From the NCBI GenBank assembly GCA_016234725.1, contig JACRAK010000019.1:69801-105429 (forward strand): a stretch of 35,629 bases of DNA, in the 5' to 3' direction. Source of the DNA: Candidatus Azambacteria bacterium (lineage in GTDB: Bacteria > Patescibacteriota > Minisyncoccia > GWC2-36-17 > WO2-46-25). The position numbers and the translations under genes are program-made. Position 1 is the first letter of the stretch. The number at the start of each line of letters is the position of its first letter. The notes beneath the pieces are model-generated. The model was not told where the DNA came from. It ran no database searches and was given only the letters and a program-made list of their open reading frames with translations. This document shows positions 24,456-32,394 of this stretch, in pieces.

Positions 24456-25070
24456 ATGCAAGAGCTAGTAAAACAACTCACCCTGCAAGGATATCTCAAA
24501 ACACCGCGCATCATCGAGGCGTTCTTGGCGATAGATCGCAAGGATTTCGTGTCGGAAGACCAATACGACGAAGCGTATTGGGATATTGCGCTGCCTATCG
24601 GCTATGGGCAGACGATCTCACAGCCGGCGACGGTGGCGTTCATGCTTGAGCTTTTACAGCCGCAGGAGGGGGATACGATTATGGATGTCGGCGCCGGCTC
24701 ATGTTGGCAGACGGCGTTGCTTGCGCATATCGTGGGGAAAAAAGGGAAAGTATATGCCGTTGAACGAATATGTCCGTTGCTTGAAGAAAGCAAGAAACAT
24801 TTTGCGAAGTATGGATTCACGAATACGCAGTTTTTTTGCCGTGACGCCACGAAAGGATTGCCGGAATATGCGCCGTTCGATAAGATCATCGCCGCGGCAT
24901 CGGGGCATGCAATGATAGAGCGTTGGCAAGAAGAGGTGAAGGTGGGCGGGCGGATCGTGGTGCCTATTGAATTGAGCATATGGCTCTATGTTAAAAGATC
25001 GGAAACCGAATTTGAGAAGCATGAGCATCCCGGCTTTGTATTCGTGCCGCTGATAGAGGGCGGCAATTGA
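24456..25070 (+). CDS. pcm: Protein-L-isoaspartate O-methyltransferase
   Basis: A 204-residue SAM-dependent methyltransferase that marks isoaspartyl residues for repair. The N-terminal helix with RIIEAFLAIDRKDFV leads to the family signature LPIGYGQTISQPATVAFMLELL. Motif I is MDVGAGSCWQTALLAHI, where the usual GSGY has become GSCW. VYAVERICPLLEESKKHF, APFDKIIAAASG and GGRIVVPI follow. The GSCW change lies next to the SAM pocket and may be only a lineage feature. I start at 24456; the longer upstream frame crosses the divergent promoter. Confidence 0.93.
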   Translation: MQELVKQLTLQGYLKTPRIIEAFLAIDRKDFVSEDQYDEAYWDIALPIGYGQTISQPATVAFMLELLQPQEGDTIMDVGAGSCWQTALLAHIVGKKGKVYAVERICPLLEESKKHFAKYGFTNTQFFCRDATKGLPEYAPFDKIIAAASGHAMIERWQEEVKVGGRIVVPIELSIWLYVKRSETEFEKHEHPGFVFVPLIEGGN

Positions 25071-25096
25071 CATTCCTTCTCTTTTATCGCTACAGT
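25067..25096 (+). promoter_or_regulatory. Promoter of the HD-like pseudoenzyme gene
   Basis: TTGACA (25067-25072), an 18-base spacer and TACAGT (25091-25096). The -35 overlaps the pcm stop codon. Confidence 0.6.
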
Positions 25097-25150
25097 TTAG
25101 GTAAGCAGTTGTTTTTTAAAAAAATCATACTACAAAGGAGGGTGCGCGCA

Positions 25151-25792
25151 ATGTTCAATGAAAACGACAAAAAGAGGTTTTTGGCGTTATGGAAAGAACT
25201 CGGTGGAAAGGAGGAAGACGGCCCGGGGGTATTCACTGCGGTGAATGCTCTGTATGCAAATCCTCAGAGGAGGTATTACACGGCAGGACGGATCCAGAAT
25301 TTTCTCGCGGAGCTCGATGAGGTGCGTCATCATATTGAGAACCCCGCGCTTGTCGAGGCGGCGGTTATGCTCAGTAATGTCATCCACAATTTACGGCTAA
25401 GCAACGGAAGCGAGCTCTCCAGTGCCAGCTTCGCCCGGGACCTGCTGTACTGCTCCGGTATTTCCGATGTGCATGCCGAAGGGGTGTATAATCTTATCGT
25501 TGCAACACGGGATCCGTTCATAACGCCGGAGCACGGGGACACAAAGATATTGCTCGACATTATCCTGTCTCCGCTCGGTGTTCCTTCCGAGAAGTTCGAC
25601 GAGAATACGCGGCTTCTTAGGGAAGAATATCCCTGGGAAAGCGAAGAGGTCTTCATGAAATATCAGGCGAATCAGGTGCATGCGTTCCTGCAGCATCCGC
25701 CCATATTCCGCACGGAGCACTTTAACAGAAAATACGGAGAGCGGGCGACGGACAATATCATGCGCCTGTGCGGCAATGCGATCACGCTATGA
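25151..25792 (+). CDS. Predicted HD-superfamily phosphohydrolase homologue lacking metal ligands
   Basis: A 213-residue protein with the overall pattern of the COG4339-type 'predicted metal-dependent HD superfamily phosphohydrolase': F..VNALYANPQRRYYTAGRIQ, a helix with ENPALVEAAVMLSNVIHNL, LIVATRDPF, GDTKILLDIILSPLG, LREEYPW and FLQHPPIFRTEHF. From memory, active members read YHT..QH, WFHD and DIDLSILG at these places; here they are YYT..GR, MLSN and DIILSPLG. Both first-motif histidines, the HD pair and a later aspartate are gone, so catalysis is unlikely. A perfect AAAGGAGGG site supports this start, and the gene has its own promoter and terminator. Ligand binding or regulation is possible. 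Confidence 0.78.
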   Translation: MFNENDKKRFLALWKELGGKEEDGPGVFTAVNALYANPQRRYYTAGRIQNFLAELDEVRHHIENPALVEAAVMLSNVIHNLRLSNGSELSSASFARDLLYCSGISDVHAEGVYNLIVATRDPFITPEHGDTKILLDIILSPLGVPSEKFDENTRLLREEYPWESEEVFMKYQANQVHAFLQHPPIFRTEHFNRKYGERATDNIMRLCGNAITL

Positions 25793-25796
25793 ATAG

Positions 25797-25838
25797 AAAA
25801 AAGGAGGGAGGGGAAAACACCCCCACCCCTCCTTTTTT
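25797..25838 (+). terminator. Terminator after the HD-like gene
   Basis: AAAAAAGGAGGG pairs with CCCTCCTTTTTT and further G/C pairs continue inside. Note that the 5' arm contains a Shine-Dalgarno-like AAGGAGGG with no start codon after it. Confidence 0.9.
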
Positions 25839-25853
25839 ATTTATATACAGGGC

Positions 25854-25882
25854 TTGCCTAAATTATTTTTATGGGCTATATT
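25854..25882 (+). promoter_or_regulatory. Promoter of the rpmF-nusB-rnc-smc run
   Basis: TTGCCT (25854-25859), a 17-base spacer and TATATT (25877-25882). The expected start is about 18 bases before the rpmF ATG and there is no Shine-Dalgarno site. Confidence 0.65.
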
Positions 25883-25906
25883 GGGAAAACAGTTATTTAA
25901 ACAACT

Positions 25907-26179
25907 ATGGGATTACCCGCCAAACGAACAACCAGTACAAAAAGAGATCTGCGGCGCTCGCATCACGCCGTGTCTGCGGTTTGGGCAGGCAAGTGTTCGC
26001 GCTGCGGCAACTCCATCCTTCCGCATAAAGCATGCGGCAACTGCGGTTTTTACAAAGGAAAGGAAGTGATCAATGTGCTTGCAAAATTGGATAAGAAAGA
26101 AAAGAAAAAGCGAGAAAAGGAGCTTGCACAACAAGAGAAAACACACGCACACAAAAAAGAAGGCAAGGAGAAGGAGTAA
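25907..26179 (+). CDS. rpmF: 50S ribosomal protein L32
   Basis: A 90-residue L32. The N-terminus GLPAKRTTSTKRDLRRSHHA matches the family start (AVPKRKTSKSRRDMRRSH). A four-cysteine zinc ribbon follows, CSRCGNSILPHKACGNCGFYKGKEVI. About 30 residues of lysine- and glutamate-rich tail go beyond the usual length. It begins a run with nusB, rnc and smc, and nusB starts 15 bases after its stop. Confidence 0.95.
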   Translation: MGLPAKRTTSTKRDLRRSHHAVSAVWAGKCSRCGNSILPHKACGNCGFYKGKEVINVLAKLDKKEKKKREKELAQQEKTHAHKKEGKEKE

Positions 26180-26194
26180 CAACGTTCTTTCGCA

Positions 26195-26641
26195 ATGGCC
26201 AACAGGCATCTTTCCCGAAGCATCGTATTGCAATCACTGTACGAGTGGGACTTCTGGGGGAAACACAACGGAAAGTTGAAAGAGATCTTGGAACGAAATG
26301 TCCAGGAATTTGCGCCGGGGCTCCCCGACGTCGTTTTTATTTTTGATCTCGCCGATAAGGTCGTTGAAAAACTTCCTGCGATCGATGCGATCATCGAGAA
26401 GTGCGCGCCGGAGTGGCCCATCAATCAAATTACCGTCGTGGACCGCAATGTGCTTCGCATCGGCATCACGGAGCTTTTGTACGGCAATAAGAGCGAAGTG
26501 CCGCCGAAGGTTGCTATCAATGAAGCGATCGAGCTTGCAAAAACGTTCGGAGGCGAATCGTCGGGGCGGTTCATCAATGGAGTGCTCGGTACGCTGTATA
26601 AAGAAGTAAGCCAGATCAACGGTGACATGCAAAATACATGA
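26195..26641 (+). CDS. nusB: Transcription antitermination factor NusB
   Basis: A 148-residue all-helical Nus[18 protein letters not shown] is the arginine-rich RNA-binding start, [22 protein letters not shown] and [32 protein letters not shown] are the family core. NusB with S10 binds the boxA sequence of rRNA leaders to keep RNA polymerase from terminating. The 16S leader in this same window has a boxA-like site at 32503. No close Shine-Dalgarno site is present. The gap to rnc is a heptamer repeat. Confidence 0.96.
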   Translation: MANRHLSRSIVLQSLYEWDFWGKHNGKLKEILERNVQEFAPGLPDVVFIFDLADKVVEKLPAIDAIIEKCAPEWPINQITVVDRNVLRIGITELLYGNKSEVPPKVAINEAIELAKTFGGESSGRFINGVLGTLYKEVSQINGDMQNT

Positions 26642-26703
26642 ATTAGGAATAATGAATTAGGAATTGAGCATCATCCATTCTTAATTCTTTCTTCCCAGTT
26701 CCA
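26640..26703 (+). repeat. Heptamer repeat hairpin between nusB and rnc
   Basis: GAATTAG, GAATAAT, GAATTAG, GAATTGA, then after 8 bases CATTCTT, AATTCTT, TCTTCCC, AGTTCCA. GAATTAGGAAT can pair with ATTCTTAATTC (10 of 11). It ends 6 bases before the rnc ATG. Confidence 0.85.
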
Positions 26704-26709
26704 TTATCG

Positions 26710-27396
26710 ATGGATTGGTCAACATTAGAATCTCACATCAACGTTACGTTCGCGAATAAGGATCTTCTTGTTCAGGCGTTCGTACATCGTTCATATTTGA
26801 ACGAGAACCCTAATTTCTATTTGGATCATAACGAAAGGCTTGAGTTCCTCGGCGACGCGGTGCTTGAGCTTGTTGTGACCGACTATTTATATCATCACTA
26901 CCCTAATCCGGAAGGGGAGCTTACTGCGTGGCGGGCGGCGATCGTCAACGCGAAAATGCTTGCGAAGATCGCGGAACGCCTCCGCTTGAATTCATATCTT
27001 TTGCTTTCAAGAGGAGAGGCAAAAGATGCCGGCAAGGCGCGACAGGTGATACTTGCAAACGCGCTTGAAGCGCTTCTTGGCGCTATCCATCTTGATCAAG
27101 GGTATGCGGCGGCCGCGGGGTTTGTTCACGCGCAGATCATTCCGGAGCTCGCCGAGGTCATCACCGAGCAAAAATATAAGGATGCGAAAAGCTTACTGCA
27201 GGAGATCGCGCAAGATAAGCGCGGGATCACGCCGCACTATGCGGTTTTGAAAGAGTGGGGGCCCGACCATGCAAAGAACTTCCGCGTGGGAGTGTATCTT
27301 GGCGAGGAAGCGGTGGGAGAAGGGGAGGGCATATCCAAGCAAGACGCCCAGCAATTTGCCGCCGAAGATGCGCTTCGGAAATTGGGGTGGCGATAA
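26710..27396 (+). CDS. rnc: Ribonuclease III
   Basis: A 228-residue RNase III of normal length, which cuts double-stranded RNA and processes rRNA precursors. The endonuclease domain has the signature NERLEFLGDAVLELVVTDYL near residue 41 and the second metal site region ANALEALLGAIHLDQGY near residue 117. The double-stranded RNA-binding domain occupies the last 70 residues (DAKSLLQEIAQDK to the GISKQDAQQFAAEDALRKL helix). A direct substrate is visible downstream: the 18-bp stem bracketing the 16S gene. The rnc-smc order is common in bacteria. Confidence 0.97.
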   Translation: MDWSTLESHINVTFANKDLLVQAFVHRSYLNENPNFYLDHNERLEFLGDAVLELVVTDYLYHHYPNPEGELTAWRAAIVNAKMLAKIAERLRLNSYLLLSRGEAKDAGKARQVILANALEALLGAIHLDQGYAAAAGFVHAQIIPELAEVITEQKYKDAKSLLQEIAQDKRGITPHYAVLKEWGPDHAKNFRVGVYLGEEAVGEGEGISKQDAQQFAAEDALRKLGWR

Positions 27397-27402
27397 ACAA
27401 CA

Positions 27403-27434
27403 TTTGACTTTTGACCTTTGACGGGCAAAGGTTC
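27403..27434 (+). repeat. Heptamer repeat between rnc and smc
   Basis: TTTGACT, TTTGACC, TTTGACG, then GGCAAAGGTTC. ACCTTTG can pair with CAAAGGT. It lies 15-45 bases before the smc start, with no ribosome site. Confidence 0.75.
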
Positions 27435-27448
27435 GATAGGGATATCCA

Positions 27449-29626
27449 ATGTTTTTAAGAAAGCTCGAACTGCACGGATTTAAATCATTTGCACACAATA
27501 CTACGCTTGAGTTTCAGCGCGGTATTTCTGCGATCGTGGGGCCCAATGGCGGCGGGAAATCGAACATTGCCGATGCGCTGCGCTTTGTGCTGGGCGAGCA
27601 GAGCATGAAAAGCATCCGGTCAAAAAAAAGCGAAGACCTTATTTTTTCCGGCTCCGCGACGCGAGGAAGGATGAGCATGGCAAACGTGACGCTTCATTTC
27701 GATAATCATGACAAAGCGTTTCCGGTTGATTTTGAATCGGTCATCGTTCAGCGAAAGATCTTCCGCGACGGCGAGAACCAATATTCCATCAATGGCGCGC
27801 AGGTGCGATTGAAAGATCTCGCGGAACTTATCGCAAAAGCAAAGCTCGGCTTGAAGGGATACACCATCATCAATCAGGGGATGGGGGACGCGATCCTTGA
27901 ATCATCGGCGAAAGAAAGAAAAGAAATTATTTTTGAGGCGTTGGGCTTGAAAGAGTTCCAGCTCAAGCGGGCGGATGCGATGTTGAAGCTGTCGCATACG
28001 ACGGTGAATCTTGAAAAAGCGGAGGGCATCGCAAGAGAGATCGAGCCGCATCTGAAGTTTCTCAAAAAGCAGGCGGAAAAGATCGAGGAGCGGCACGCTT
28101 CGGAAGAAAAGCTCGCGGCATTGGAGCGGACATATCTGCAAAAAAGAATGCGCGCGGTGAGCGCCGCAGTGCACCAACGGGAGGCCGAGGCATCGCGGGA
28201 AGAAACGCGCATCGCTGAGTTGCGCCATGCGATCGACGGCATTGCGCGCGAGATAGAAGAAAAACAAGGCGCGAGCACAACGGCGTTTGAGGGGGTTTCG
28301 GGGCTTGAAACGTCGCTTCTTGAAGAAGAGACGAAACGAAATGCGATCGAGCGCGAGATCGGTAAGGTGGAAGGAATGATCGCGGCATTTCGCGCGGAGA
28401 GCAATAAGGTCATCGCGATCAATGTTGCCTATGTGCGCGAACAGATGGAAGATCTGCGCCGCGAGCTTGCATCAGCGATGGAAGAACAGCAGGCGGATGC
28501 GATGCGGGAAAAATTACACGCATTCGCACATAAATTCGGCGTGTTGCTTGAAACGGTCCGTTCAGAGAAGGTAAAGGCGCCGCAAACAGGTGTGGATAAC
28601 TCGGCGCATCTCGCACAAGAGACCGCGCGGCTCGCGGAGCTTCTTGCGCAGTCCGGCGAGCGCGTGCGCTCCATAAAAGAACAGACAAAAAACACCTACG
28701 CCGCACACAGCGCGGAGCGCGAGAAAATATTTGAATTAAAGAACGCACAAAAAGAAAAAGAACACGCATGTGCGCGCGCGGAAGAACAGCGAAGCATGGT
28801 GCATAAGGAAATAGAAGAGCTCAATAAGGAAAAAGAAGTGCTTGATAAGGAAAAATTATTTTTGGAAAGCAAAGGAGCCGTTTTCCTTATCGAAGATGAT
28901 GGTGTCATGCTGACCGCCGATGAAGAAGAGATGAGGAGAAGCATCGAGCGGCTTCGTGTGCGGCTTGAGAACATTGACCTCATTGATGAGAACGTCGCCA
29001 GGGAGCATCAGGATACGCAAATACGGTATGATTTCCTTATTAAGGAAACGGAGGACCTTCGGCAGGCGATTTCCTCTTTGCATGAAGCCATTGGGGAGCT
29101 TGACGCGATCATCACGGGGCGCTTCAGGGAGGCGTTCAAAAAAATAAACGAGAATTTCCAGAAATATTTTTCATTGTTATTTGAGGGTGGTTCGGCGCGG
29201 ATCGAGGTTGTGGATAACACACAGGAAGAAACAGAGGAAGAAGAGGAGGGGGAGAAGCGGAACGCAAAAGAAGAATACGGTGTTGATATCGAGGTAACGT
29301 TGCCGCGCAAGAAGGCAAGCGGGCTTGCGGTGATGTCGGGAGGCGAGCGGGCGCTCACCTCGCTTGCGCTGTTATTCGCGCTGGTGTCTACCGCGCCGCC
29401 GCCGTTTCTCGTGCTTGATGAGATCGATGCACCGCTTGATGAGGCGAACTCATTGCGGTACGGGAAGATGTTGCACGAGTTGAAAGCGCATACGCAATTC
29501 GTGGTGATAACGCATAACCGCGAGACCATGCGGCAGGCAGATGTATTATACGGCGTAACGATGCAGGAAGACGGCGTGTCGAAGCTTCTTTCGATGAAAT
29601 TCGAAACGATGGCCGGCACCGTATAA
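27449..29626 (+). CDS. smc: Chromosome segregation ATPase SMC, short form without a visible hinge
   Basis: A 725-residue SMC. The N-terminal head is standard: LELHGFKSFAHNTTLEF, Walker A GPNGGGKSN near residue 31, LGEQSMKSIRSKKSEDLIF and IINQGMGDAILESS. The C-terminal head is also complete: signature MSGGERALTSLALLFAL near residue 628, Walker B FLVLDEIDAPLDEAN near 652. Between them are about 400 residues of coiled coil, broken near residue 375 (KAPQTGVDNS). Typical bacterial SMCs have about 1150 or more residues and a globular hinge of about 150-200 with conserved glycines; none is visible here. It would need another way to dimerise. rnc precedes it across a heptamer repeat. Confidence 0.93.
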   Translation: MFLRKLELHGFKSFAHNTTLEFQRGISAIVGPNGGGKSNIADALRFVLGEQSMKSIRSKKSEDLIFSGSATRGRMSMANVTLHFDNHDKAFPVDFESVIVQRKIFRDGENQYSINGAQVRLKDLAELIAKAKLGLKGYTIINQGMGDAILESSAKERKEIIFEALGLKEFQLKRADAMLKLSHTTVNLEKAEGIAREIEPHLKFLKKQAEKIEERHASEEKLAALERTYLQKRMRAVSAAVHQREAEASREETRIAELRHAIDGIAREIEEKQGASTTAFEGVSGLETSLLEEETKRNAIEREIGKVEGMIAAFRAESNKVIAINVAYVREQMEDLRRELASAMEEQQADAMREKLHAFAHKFGVLLETVRSEKVKAPQTGVDNSAHLAQETARLAELLAQSGERVRSIKEQTKNTYAAHSAEREKIFELKNAQKEKEHACARAEEQRSMVHKEIEELNKEKEVLDKEKLFLESKGAVFLIEDDGVMLTADEEEMRRSIERLRVRLENIDLIDENVAREHQDTQIRYDFLIKETEDLRQAISSLHEAIGELDAIITGRFREAFKKINENFQKYFSLLFEGGSARIEVVDNTQEETEEEEEGEKRNAKEEYGVDIEVTLPRKKASGLAVMSGGERALTSLALLFALVSTAPPPFLVLDEIDAPLDEANSLRYGKMLHELKAHTQFVVITHNRETMRQADVLYGVTMQEDGVSKLLSMKFETMAGTV

Positions 29627-29653
29627 CGGGGCTTGTCCTGAGTTTATCGAAGG

Positions 29654-29772
29654 GTTGACCCCGTTAGAAGCTTTGCAATTGACTTCGGAAAACCGATGCC
29701 GTAGTCGTTAGACGGCTTCGCCTTTGCTCTTATACAAAAGCTTTCAACTATGAGCTTCTAACGGGGTTGACT
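29654..29772 (-). repeat. Family A palindromic element, copy 3
   Basis: Arms GACCCCGTTAGAAGCTTT and AGCTTCTAACGGGGTTGAC. The interior (CGGCTTCGCCTTTGCTCTTA) is the reverse complement of copies 1 and 2, so this copy is inverted. It sits between smc and rpsP, and its right end brings TTGACT to about 15 bases before TATACC (29788). Confidence 0.85.
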
Positions 29773-29824
29773 ATTTGCGGGTAATCGTATACCTTAGGGG
29801 AGATATTAGTTTTTAGAGGAACGC

Positions 29825-30151
29825 ATGCTTACTATCAGATTACAGCGCACCGGAAAGAAAAACGAACAGCATTTCCGCGTTGCGGTGATGGAAAAGACCA
29901 GATCAGCGAAAGGAAAGGCAATGGAAGTTGTCGGGTTTTTGAATCCGCGCAAAAAAGAACGCGCATTTAAAAAAGAGCGCATTTTGCATTGGATCTCAAA
30001 AGGCGCACAGCCGTCCGATACCGTGCATAATCTTTTGGTCACTGAAAAAATAATCGAAGGAACAAAGATACCGAAGCACAAAACGCCGCCAAAGAAAGAA
30101 GCTCCGGCGACAGGAGCGGAGGCGAAGTCGGCAGAAGAGCCAGCCGCGTAA
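29825..30151 (+). CDS. rpsP: 30S ribosomal protein S16
   Basis: A 108-residue S16, an early-binding small-subunit protein. The N-terminal 80 residues have the family blocks MLTIRLQRTGKKNEQHFRVAV, KGKAMEVVGFLNPR and ILHWISKGAQPSDTVHNLL. The last 28 residues are a proline-, alanine- and lysine-rich tail that is commonly variable. The leader has AGAGGAA 4 bases before the ATG, a partial ribosome site. It sits between two family A palindromes, and khpA and trmD follow as in many bacteria. Confidence 0.96.
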   Translation: MLTIRLQRTGKKNEQHFRVAVMEKTRSAKGKAMEVVGFLNPRKKERAFKKERILHWISKGAQPSDTVHNLLVTEKIIEGTKIPKHKTPPKKEAPATGAEAKSAEEPAA

Positions 30152-30154
30152 GAA

Positions 30155-30271
30155 GTGAACCCCATTACAAGTTTATATGAAGTATTTTTTTATTGATGCA
30201 AGCCGTAAGGCGGCTTCACCTCGGCGCTCTATTAAAGAAAAAGGCATTGATGAACTTGTAACGGGGTGAAC
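30155..30271 (-). repeat. Family A palindromic element, copy 4
   Basis: Arms GAACCCCATTACAAGTT and AACTTGTAACGGGGTGAAC. The interior GCCGTAAGGCGGCTTCACCT is in the inverted orientation like copy 3. It begins 3 bases after the rpsP stop. The 114-base stretch from here to khpA holds only a promoter and an untranslated leader. Confidence 0.85.
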
Positions 30272-30294
30272 GGAAGCGATGAATGTGGTAGAAT
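30266..30294 (+). promoter_or_regulatory. Possible promoter at the end of family A copy 4
   Basis: TAGAAT (30289-30294) preceded by TGTGG. The -35 position, 17 bases upstream, is GTGAAC from the element end, a poor match. Confidence 0.4.
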
Positions 30295-30384
30295 GAAAGC
30301 ATAGAAAAAACGGTCCGTTTAGGTGTTTAATCTGAAGGTCGAGCGGCCGTTACGGTACAAGTTACGAATTATCCGAAAAAGAAC

Positions 30385-30699
30385 ATGGAGAATCATGCAG
30401 ATCGAGAATTCCTTGAAACGCTTGTAAAAGCGATCGTTGGAAATCCTGACGGCGTCAAAGTCGACAGGAGAGTAGACGAAATGGGCGTATTGTTAACGCT
30501 TCAAGTCAGCAAGGAAGATATGGGCGTAGTGGTCGGCAAGCAGGGGTCTACGGCGAAAGCCATCAGAACACTGCTTCGGATCGTCGGCGCGAAAAACAAT
30601 GCGCGGGTGAATCTTAAGATCGAGGAACCGGAAGGGTCAACACGGGTTCCGCGGGAGACGAGTGATGTGGAAGAAGTGATCAGCGGCATTAAGCTGTAA
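30385..30699 (+). CDS. khpA: KH-domain RNA-binding protein KhpA
   Basis: A 104-residue KhpA (YlqC). The KH fold includes DFLETLVKAIVGNPD-like helix one and the RNA-gripping loop VVGKQGSTAKAIRTLLRIVG with GxxG as GKQG (residues about 52-55). The rest is a mixed charged tail. In other bacteria KhpA pairs with KhpB (Jag) in RNA binding and cell elongation. It is in the conserved spot between rpsP and trmD; rimM, often found here, is missing. Confidence 0.94.
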   Translation: MENHADREFLETLVKAIVGNPDGVKVDRRVDEMGVLLTLQVSKEDMGVVVGKQGSTAKAIRTLLRIVGAKNNARVNLKIEEPEGSTRVPRETSDVEEVISGIKL

Positions 30700-30708
30700 C
30701 CATCAACC

Positions 30709-30743
30709 AAAACAAAAGCCCCCGCTCGGGGGTTTTTGTTTTT
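30709..30743 (+). terminator. Terminator after khpA
   Basis: AAAACAAAAGCCCCC, loop GCTC, GGGGGTTTTTGTTTT. Confidence 0.92.
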
Positions 30744-30777
30744 AGCTCGAAAAGCAAGTTTGATGTAAGATAAATAT

Positions 30778-31476
30778 ATGAGATTCGACATTATTACTGT
30801 GTTTCCCGAGATATTCGATTCGTATTTTGGCGCGTCTATTATTAGGCGCGCACAGCAAAAAAAGCTTGTGGAGATACACGCCCATAACCTGCGTGATTTT
30901 GCTCTGGATAAGCATAAAAAAGTGGACGATCGGCCGTATGGCGGGGGAGCGGGAATGGTTCTTTTGGCGGAGCCGTTGCTTCGCGCGATGGCATTCGTTA
31001 CAAAAAAAATAGGCAGAAAAAAGTGCAAGGTGGTCATACTTTCTGCGAAAGGGAAACAATTCACCCAGGCAATGGCGTATACGTGGGCGAAGAAATATAA
31101 AAATATCGTATTCATCACGGGCCGATATGAAGGCATTGATGAGCGCGTGAAAAAAGCGTTGCGCGCCGAGGAGGTCTCTATCGGGCCGTATGTGCTTACC
31201 GATGGCGATGTGGCCGTGATGACGATCGTTTCCTCGGTCGCGCGGCTGGTGCCCGGCGTTATTGCATTCGAATCATTACAGGAAGAATCCCATTGGAACA
31301 CTTTGCTTAAGCGCGAAAAGGGGACGGACACGAAAGAAACCGGGTTGGAATATCCGCATTACACACGTCCGGAGGTGCTTATATATGGCGGCAAGAAGTA
31401 CCGAGTGCCTAAAGTGCTTTTGTCCGGCGACCATAAAAAAATTGAGGAGTGGCGGAAGCGGCAGAGGATTCATTGA
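30778..31476 (+). CDS. trmD: tRNA (guanine-N1-)-methyltransferase TrmD
   Basis: A 232-residue TrmD of normal length. It methylates G37 of tRNAs to prevent frameshifting. The deep-knot SAM domain shows DIITVFPEIFDSYFGASIIRRA, RPYGGGAGMVL, ITGRYEGIDERV and the knot segment SIGPYVLTDGDVAVM, and the C-terminal part has HYTRPEVLIYGGKKYRVPKVLLSGDH. TAAGAT ends 6 bases before the ATG and no Shine-Dalgarno site is present, so a leaderless start is possible. A bidirectional terminator follows the stop. Confidence 0.97.
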   Translation: MRFDIITVFPEIFDSYFGASIIRRAQQKKLVEIHAHNLRDFALDKHKKVDDRPYGGGAGMVLLAEPLLRAMAFVTKKIGRKKCKVVILSAKGKQFTQAMAYTWAKKYKNIVFITGRYEGIDERVKKALRAEEVSIGPYVLTDGDVAVMTIVSSVARLVPGVIAFESLQEESHWNTLLKREKGTDTKETGLEYPHYTRPEVLIYGGKKYRVPKVLLSGDHKKIEEWRKRQRIH

Positions 31477-31509
31477 AAAAAGACCCGCAGAGTTTCTGCG
31501 GGTCTTTTT
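31477..31509. terminator. Bidirectional terminator between trmD and the minus-strand gene
   Basis: AAAAAGACCCGCAGA, loop GTT, TCTGCGGGTCTTTTT. Perfect 15-bp stem. Confidence 0.94.
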
Positions 31510-31519
31510 ATGGTGCGTG

Positions 31520-32356
31520 TTAGCAATGGTATCCATGGCGGATGCGGACGAGGTCATAGACCATGTCGCAAAACCGCCGTAGCGTGAATTCTCTTGACGC
31601 GACCTCATGATGCGAATATTTCTGGTAAAAAGGATCGTCTTTCCCAATGCCTTCAAATGCGTGCAATGCAAGGCCGTGCATTACATTGAGCGATTCCAGT
31701 CCGAACCGCTCTTCAATGGGTTTTCCGATGCAGAAATCCATGCCCCTGATGTCTGCGTGGAAAAATTCATAACACGGGGTATCAATGGTGATCAGCGCTC
31801 CTTCCGCTCTCTTTTTTCTGCTCACGGTGCGTTGGCCGCGGAACATGCCCCAGATGAAGCGATGGACATGCTTTCGCTTCGGCAGGATAAGCCGATGTTT
31901 TACAAGCGATACGATATCTCGCGCGAGCGCGAGATATTCTTCTTCTTTGCCGAGAGAGAATCGCGTATCGTTAAACTCTTGCGCTTTGTAGATCGTAACG
32001 GCGTGCCCGTTGACGCGCTCATGTCTGATGAGGTCATGCGGGAAGGGGAACAACATTTTGATTCCCGCGTCGGCACTTTCAAGGTGGTTGCCGTGTTTGG
32101 CGTTAGTCATTTCATGTTCGGGGATCTTCCATACGTGGGGAATGGGTGTTTCTATGACCTTGTCCGTTGGGTCGACGCCGTTCATTAGTATCGCCCGCGC
32201 TTTGTGCCTCTTTTCTCGTACGCTCTCCTCCGTTTCTCTGGCGTTGTTCTTGTTCTCGTCGTCGTTGCCCTTGAGGAACATAATCACTTTTGCCGTGTCC
32301 CTGTGAAAGACCCTTTCATTGGTAATACCAAGCGCCGCGATGCGGTTTTTGCCCAT
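31520..32356 (-). CDS. Hypothetical protein, 278 residues
   Basis: Not recognised. The start is well supported: AAAGGAGG lies 6 bases before the ATG and a TTGACT-17-TATGTA promoter precedes it. The protein is soluble-looking, basic and histidine-rich, with no signal or membrane segment. A highly charged stretch near residues 28-55 (GNDDENKNNARETEESVREK) is followed by DPTDKVIETPIPHVWKIPEHE and a C-terminal half with HRFIWGMFRGQ, DTPCYEFFHADIRGMD and YHC at the very end. The scattered H, C and D residues could bind metal, but no known arrangement is seen. It diverges from the 16S unit, 100 bases from its promoter. Confidence 0.78.
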   Translation of the reverse strand: MGKNRIAALGITNERVFHRDTAKVIMFLKGNDDENKNNARETEESVREKRHKARAILMNGVDPTDKVIETPIPHVWKIPEHEMTNAKHGNHLESADAGIKMLFPFPHDLIRHERVNGHAVTIYKAQEFNDTRFSLGKEEEYLALARDIVSLVKHRLILPKRKHVHRFIWGMFRGQRTVSRKKRAEGALITIDTPCYEFFHADIRGMDFCIGKPIEERFGLESLNVMHGLALHAFEGIGKDDPFYQKYSHHEVASREFTLRRFCDMVYDLVRIRHGYHC

Positions 32357-32394
32357 GGGGCACCTCCTTTAATTGTTAAACAGCGTTTGCTTCA

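Noticed and set aside
29633-29653. CTTGTCCTGAGTTTATCGAA, which resembles a widespread short intergenic repeat
   Set aside because: Only one copy occurs here and no partner arm is seen, so a repeat cannot be supported from this window.
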